Assembly: GCA_018648945.1 (NCBI GenBank)
Contig: JABGQJ010000089.1
Coordinates: 1 to 16,998, forward strand
Length of the DNA stretch: 16,998 nucleotides
Origin: Victivallales bacterium
GTDB taxonomy: Bacteria; Verrucomicrobiota; Lentisphaeria; Oligosphaerales; Lenti-02
Direction: 5' to 3'
The notes under the pieces are model-generated. The model was not told the origin of the DNA. It did not search any database and was given only the letters and a program-made list of their open reading frames with translations. Position 1 is the stretch's first letter, and every line of letters begins with the position of its first letter. The position numbers and the translations under genes were made by a program. This document shows, in pieces, positions 13,321-16,998 of the stretch.

Positions 13321-13986
13321 TCAGCTTCCCGGTTTGGGAGGCGGTTGATTGCGGGCGCGTTGGATGTGGTCGGTGAGGCCGTCCGTGCTGTTGATCAGAT
13401 GGCCTCGGATGGTGCGCAGCAGTTCCTCGTAGCGCGGATGGTCCTGGAGGAGCCGGTCGATGGTGGCGATCGCTTGGTTCAGGCTGCTCAGGCTGCGTTT
13501 GGCGAAGGCCACGCTGCCGGCCGGGGCGTCATAGACGCCGTCATCGATGCCAAAGGCCAGGTTGGCCAGAGCCCGTCCGATGTGGTAGAGGACATTGAGT
13601 CCCTCCTTGCGTCCCTCTCCGGGCAGAATGGCGGCGTAGACGTTGCACCACCCCACTGCGGCTTGCCGCAGGGAGCTGAAGACCGGGTCGCGCTCGTAGA
13701 AGAGCACGTTGTCGTCTTCCGTGTCTTCCCCGCTTGCCTCGTTCCCCTCTGCCAGTTTCTCCGCGCCGGGCAGCTCGTCGTCCCATTCGCCATGGAGGTC
13801 TCCCAGATCGAAGTCGAGGAATGCTTCCTGGAAGCTGCCTCCCATCTGGCCGGCGATGAGTTCTTCGCCGCCGGGGAGGTCGCAAAAGCGCTGCAGGAGC
13901 TGGAAGTACTTCCGGGCCTGCTCGTCGCTCTCTCGCAACGCCCGTTCCCAGTCGAATTCGCTCCAAGAGTCGTCCGGTTGTCGCAT
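13321..13986 (-). CDS. Unrecognised acidic protein, 221 aa
   Basis: I do not recognise this family. The start at 13986 is one base beyond the stop codon of the glycosidase gene, a spacing typical of coupled translation; the longer in-frame reading is shadow of that gene. Residues 1-110 are strongly acidic, including a Glu/Asp-rich stretch at about 75-95. Residues 110-215 look all-helical, with CNVYAAILPGEGRKEGLNVLYHIGRALANLAF and a repeated leucine pattern in the last 60 residues (LNQAIATIDRLL, LLRTIRGHLI). There are no signal peptide, membrane segments or cysteine pairs. The end is proline rich. Codon use is GC-rich like its neighbours, which supports a real gene. It may be a partner of the glycosidase or DUF1343 protein on either side. 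Confidence 0.7.
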   Translation of the reverse strand: MRQPDDSWSEFDWERALRESDEQARKYFQLLQRFCDLPGGEELIAGQMGGSFQEAFLDFDLGDLHGEWDDELPGAEKLAEGNEASGEDTEDDNVLFYERDPVFSSLRQAAVGWCNVYAAILPGEGRKEGLNVLYHIGRALANLAFGIDDGVYDAPAGSVAFAKRSLSSLNQAIATIDRLLQDHPRYEELLRTIRGHLINSTDGLTDHIQRARNQPPPKPGS

Positions 13987-13987
13987 G

Positions 13988-16003
13988 CTAGTCTGTCTCG
14001 ATCCGCACGATGGCGAGGTAATGAATGCTGGGTACCGTGAAGGCAATGTAGCCGTTCGCCGCGGCAAAGGGCAGTTCTTCGCCTTCCGGTTCCACGCGGA
14101 CGCTTCGCACGCCGGTGGCGCGCACTTGGCAGGCGACATCGCGGATGGGGTATACCTTCTCGATGGACGGGATCGCGCCCTTGTCGCCCTGGTGCCCGAC
14201 TTGGTAGTGGATCAGGTTCAGCAGGAGGGCGCCGTCTGCGGCGCGCATGAGGTTTGCCTCGACCAGGCCGTTCATGTCGATCCGGTACGCGGGCTCCGGG
14301 AAGAGGTAGTCCCAGATGCCTGCCACGAACTGCCGCAACCAGTGGTGATTGGTCTGCCAGTAGATGCCGAAGACCGAGCCGGCGACATAGACCGCGCGCC
14401 CTTGGCCGAAGTCGTTGACTGTGGCGAAGGGGTAGGGGGATGGCTGCATGGCCGGCGGCGGGCAGGTGCCGTGCCGGAAGGCGTAGGTGCTGGTGCCCTC
14501 GATCTGCGGGTAGATGTAGTCGGCCAGGACCGTGGCCGTCGTGGGCATGACCTTGATCGCCGGCCCCCGGCACTGCAACGGCAGTTCGTTGGCTTCCCCG
14601 CGCACTTCCGGACGGGGCAGGAAGTGGCTGACCCTGAACACGGACGGCTCCAAGTACTCCAGGCCGAACACGTCCTGCAGTTCGAAGCGGTTGTCGCCAG
14701 GCATCAGACTCTTCCCCACGGCGATGAGCGTGCCGCCATTGGCCACCCATGCCCGCAGTTTCTCGAAGACATCCGGCGCGAAGTCGCAGGGCTCGGTCAG
14801 CACCAGGCACTCGTAGTTGGCGAACTGCTCCACATCGAGAGAGGTGATGATATCGAACTGCACATGGCTCTCGACCAAAGCCTTGTGCGCGCCCTTCATC
14901 TCGTTGCCGGACGCGGCCGGCGCTGGCCAGTCGGCCCGGGGCACGGGGGCGACGAGGGCGGCATGGGATACCGCCTTGGCTCCCCGGAGGATGTCCTCGC
15001 GCTTCTCCACGAAGCCAAAAGCCTGGTCGAACATATCGTAGACGGGCGGTTGCAGCGTGCCATCCACATTGACTTGATCGCCACTGCTGGCCACGCCGCC
15101 ATTGCCGATCATGGCCGCGAACTCGGTGGTCATCTGGGCGGTGGGCTTGAGGGTCAGATCGCCCCAGCCCTGGTAGAAGCGGACGGACATGACCTGGGTT
15201 GGCCGGTCATGGGTGCGCACGGCGCGGGTCGCGAAGCTATGCGAGAGGTAGTTGGAGTGCGGCTGGCTTTCCCACACGCCGTAGTCGTTGGCTTGGCGGA
15301 AGGTGAGGGGGGCATCGATGCGCCCGCCCTGGTTGGTGACGATCTTCAACTGCGGGTTGTGGCGGTTGCAGAGGGCGCGCATCTCGCGCAGGAAACGGGT
15401 GGTCGAGCCGTAGAGGAAGGCCTGGCGCTCCCTGGCCGGGATGTTCTCGCCATAGTCGCGACCGTACATGGCCTGGTACTTGCGTTTGCAGTAGGGGCAG
15501 TGGCAGTCGGGGACCATGGGAATGTCGATGAAGAACCCATCCACCGGATAGTCGGCGGCAATCTCCTCGATCTGGGGCAGAACAAGCTCCTCGCGGTAGG
15601 GTGTGTTGACGCAGACTCTCCCCCACGGGCCGACGATCGGGAACGGTTCGCCGTTGGCCTGGATGGCCCGCCAATGAGGGTAGTTCTCCCAGGCGCGACG
15701 GTCGCAGCAGAGCGAGTAGTAGGCGAGGGTCCTGATGTCGTGCTTGCGGCACTCCTCCGCGGCCTCGCGGAGGAAGTCGCCGGGCAGGCCGGCGTGCTTG
15801 TGCCCCACCTGCGTGTTGTAGAAGCCATTGCCGAAGTGGCATTTGGCGAACAGCGCGACCACGTTCACGCGGCCCCGTCGCAGGTGACCGACGAACTCCT
15901 TGGCATCGAAGCTGGTGATCGCCTCGGCCGGGAACTCGGGCATGTGGAAGTCCATGTGCACTTGGCGGATGTGGGTCTTGAACCAGTCGTGCTCGGTCGT
16001 CAT
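13988..16003 (-). CDS. GHL6-like glycoside hydrolase with trimerisation-type domain
   Basis: A 671-aa predicted cytoplasmic glycosidase. The N-terminal part (about 5-340) is a TIM-barrel-like domain of the hypothetical glycosyl hydrolase 6 type: IRQVHMDFHMPE (12-23), VNVVALFAKCHFG (47-58), YYSLCCDRRAWENYP (95-109), PVDGFFIDIPMV (153-164) with the likely acidic residue D160, and CHCPYCKRKYQAMYG (167-181). Residues about 345-480 resemble the beta-galactosidase trimerisation (class I amidotransferase-like) domain: HKALVESHVQFDIITSLD and LRAWVANGGTLIAVG. The last about 120 residues should be a beta-rich C-terminal domain. The CxCxxC group could hold a metal or be structural. GGAG lies 7 bases upstream of the start. 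The family is widespread in Planctomycetota, Lentisphaerota and related groups, but substrates are mostly unproven; fucosidase- or galactosidase-like action is possible. Confidence 0.82.
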   Translation of the reverse strand: MTTEHDWFKTHIRQVHMDFHMPEFPAEAITSFDAKEFVGHLRRGRVNVVALFAKCHFGNGFYNTQVGHKHAGLPGDFLREAAEECRKHDIRTLAYYSLCCDRRAWENYPHWRAIQANGEPFPIVGPWGRVCVNTPYREELVLPQIEEIAADYPVDGFFIDIPMVPDCHCPYCKRKYQAMYGRDYGENIPARERQAFLYGSTTRFLREMRALCNRHNPQLKIVTNQGGRIDAPLTFRQANDYGVWESQPHSNYLSHSFATRAVRTHDRPTQVMSVRFYQGWGDLTLKPTAQMTTEFAAMIGNGGVASSGDQVNVDGTLQPPVYDMFDQAFGFVEKREDILRGAKAVSHAALVAPVPRADWPAPAASGNEMKGAHKALVESHVQFDIITSLDVEQFANYECLVLTEPCDFAPDVFEKLRAWVANGGTLIAVGKSLMPGDNRFELQDVFGLEYLEPSVFRVSHFLPRPEVRGEANELPLQCRGPAIKVMPTTATVLADYIYPQIEGTSTYAFRHGTCPPPAMQPSPYPFATVNDFGQGRAVYVAGSVFGIYWQTNHHWLRQFVAGIWDYLFPEPAYRIDMNGLVEANLMRAADGALLLNLIHYQVGHQGDKGAIPSIEKVYPIRDVACQVRATGVRSVRVEPEGEELPFAAANGYIAFTVPSIHYLAIVRIETD

Positions 16004-16046
16004 CGGTGCTCTCCGTTGGTGGTCGAAGCTAAGGAAATTCTACAGG

Positions 16047-16640
16047 CTATGCAGCAAGCAGTCCTCGGACTCCCGTGAAGACAATTTGGGCGGCCAAGGC
16101 GGCGAGGACAAGGCCGGTGAGCTTGCTTAGGATGATCAATCCCTGTTTGCCGATCAGCCGTTCCACCGAAGCGGCGGCAAAGAGCATTCCGGAAACGCAG
16201 AGCAACGCGGCCAGCAGTCCAGCGCAGCCAACCGCCCGCTCCGCTGCCGACGACACGTCCGCCCCCATCACCAGCAGGGCTCCCGTCGTGGCTGGGCCGA
16301 TGGTGATCGGGACCGCCAGGGGGACCACGGCAATGTCCCCTTCCTGTGGCATGGTCCGCGAACTGGGGTCGCCGCGGACCAGATCCACGGCCGAGAGGAA
16401 GAGCAGGGCGCCCGCACCCACTCGGAAGGCATCCACCGTGATGCCGAACACGCGGAACATCGCGTTCCCGAAGAAGAACAGCGCAAAGCTGGCCACCACC
16501 ACCGCCCACGTCACCCGTAAAGCCAGCCTCCGGCGCTGCTTCTCGCTCAGCCCATGGGTCAGCGCCAGGAACATGCTGAGCACAAAGAAGGGCGTGAGCA
16601 GGAAGAAAAACTTGATCCAGATGCTGACGAAGGTGTTCAC
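16047..16640 (-). CDS. MarC/UPF0056 family inner-membrane protein
   Basis: A 197-aa integral membrane protein, the usual length for MarC relatives, with six predicted transmembrane helices (about 6-28, 40-66, 70-88, 105-125, 133-155 and 168-195). Family features include FFVLSMFLALT near the N-terminus, VDAFRVGAGALLFLSAVDL (69-87) and VVPLAVPITIGPATTG (104-119). The transported substrate is unknown for the family; the old link with multiple antibiotic resistance was not upheld. Translation begins with GTG at 16640, and no alternative start lies in frame between it and the stop of the acyltransferase 31 bases upstream. The ribosome binding site is poor, which suggests coupling to that gene. It is followed 43 bases later by the glycosidase gene, with no terminator visible. 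Confidence 0.88.
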   Translation of the reverse strand: MNTFVSIWIKFFFLLTPFFVLSMFLALTHGLSEKQRRRLALRVTWAVVVASFALFFFGNAMFRVFGITVDAFRVGAGALLFLSAVDLVRGDPSSRTMPQEGDIAVVPLAVPITIGPATTGALLVMGADVSSAAERAVGCAGLLAALLCVSGMLFAAASVERLIGKQGLIILSKLTGLVLAALAAQIVFTGVRGLLAA

Positions 16641-16671
16641 TGCCGGTCCGGGGGATTGGTGGTGCGGTTGG

Positions 16672-16998
16672 CTATGGGTACTCTACCACATCCTTGAACC
16701 GGCGGTGGAACCAGCCGAACCAATGTTCGGGGTGTTTGCGAACCCAGCCTGAAATGAGTGTGTTGTGCCGTTCCAGAAGCTCGGGTGTGTCCGCATCCTG
16801 AGCCGCAGGCGGCAGCGCCTCAAGCATGATCTGGTACGTGTTCTCGCCATCAAGCAGTGCGTAGACTCCCACGACTCGACAGTGCGTTCGCTGCTCCAGT
16901 CCGGCTGTGGAGCGGACGGTGCGTGCCGGTTGGCCGAGGAAGGAGACGCAGGGGCTGCTGCTGCCGCCGTACTGGTCGATGGCGAAGGCCGCGAGCCC
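16672..16998 (-). CDS. Lipid A / lysophospholipid acyltransferase, C-terminal part
   Basis: The open frame enters from beyond the right edge; 108 C-terminal residues are present. They follow the LpxL/HtrB pattern: an AIDQYGGSSSPCVSFLGQPART segment, then CRVVGVYALLDGENTYQIMLEALPP, and the characteristic end KHPEHWFGWFHRRFK. These enzymes transfer a fatty acyl chain to lipid A precursors (or related lipids) at the inner face of the cytoplasmic membrane. The catalytic HxxxxD motif would lie upstream, outside the window. A GTG within the frame at 16872 is not the true start. The gene points to a diderm, LPS-making cell, although acyltransferases of this fold also serve ornithine lipids and other products. 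Confidence 0.85.
   Translation of the reverse strand, partial: GLAAFAIDQYGGSSSPCVSFLGQPARTVRSTAGLEQRTHCRVVGVYALLDGENTYQIMLEALPPAAQDADTPELLERHNTLISGWVRKHPEHWFGWFHRRFKDVVEYP

Noticed and set aside
11424..13376. 650-codon plus-strand frame crossing the promoter gap and DUF1343 gene
   Set aside because: It runs through a non-coding gap into the antisense of a recognised gene and encodes nothing recognisable.
13709..16078. 789-codon plus-strand frame opposite the GHL6-like glycosidase
   Set aside because: Antisense shadow of a recognised gene; low-complexity product.
1..16998. CRISPR array, tRNA, rRNA, insertion sequence or phage genes
   Set aside because: No regularly spaced direct repeats, transposase or integrase signatures, tRNA-like cloverleaf or rRNA segments were noticed on either strand.

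Overview
The window reads as one long run of genes, all on the minus strand, from a GC-rich, anaerobic, probably fermentative bacterium with an outer membrane. The diderm call rests on the C-terminal part of a lipid A-type acyltransferase at the right edge. The anaerobic call rests on the [FeFe]-hydrogenase and flavin/FeS oxidoreductase block. A GHL6-type glycosidase and a DUF1343 protein beside a clostridial-type hydrogenase regulatory set would suit a PVC-superphylum or related uncultured lineage (Kiritimatiellota, Lentisphaerota, Hydrogenedentota and similar). That placement is a low-confidence inference.

In transcription order (right to left), the first block (16998-12180) is envelope and carbohydrate related: acyltransferase fragment, MarC-family membrane protein, GHL6-like glycosidase with a beta-galactosidase trimerisation-like domain, an unrecognised 221-aa protein and a DUF1343 (NamZ/GH171-like) protein. 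A 460-base gap (11720-12179) follows. It holds a poor terminator candidate, a good sigma-70-type promoter (TTGACA, 17 bases, CATAAC) and a leader of about 370 bases.

The second block (11719-8314) looks like a regulatory set that sits beside hydrogenases: DRTGG protein, CBS-pair/HATPase fusion, second DRTGG protein, PHP phosphoesterase, stand-alone HATPase and a thioredoxin-like [2Fe-2S] ferredoxin. The genes are packed with overlaps or gaps of a few bases, except for 133 bases before the ferredoxin.

The third block (8300-186) is the catalytic part. It has two NuoE/NuoF pairs in a row. In the first pair the NuoF protein is fused to a GltD/NfnB-like NAD(P)H:FAD oxidoreductase, the composition of a Sporomusa-type Nfn (Stn) transhydrogenase with two subunits joined. 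The second pair precedes an [FeFe]-hydrogenase HydA with all three H-cluster motifs. The second NuoF has lost the four cysteines of its N-terminal [2Fe-2S] domain and has no C-terminal ferredoxin domain. A CBS-pair protein closes the run, bounded by strong GC hairpins.

Taken together, the operon would connect H2, NADH, NADPH and ferredoxin: HydABC exchanges electrons between NAD(H) and H2, and the Stn-like pair moves electrons between NADH, NADPH and ferredoxin. The upstream module could set expression or activity by adenylate or redox state. The maturases HydE, HydF and HydG are not in this window.
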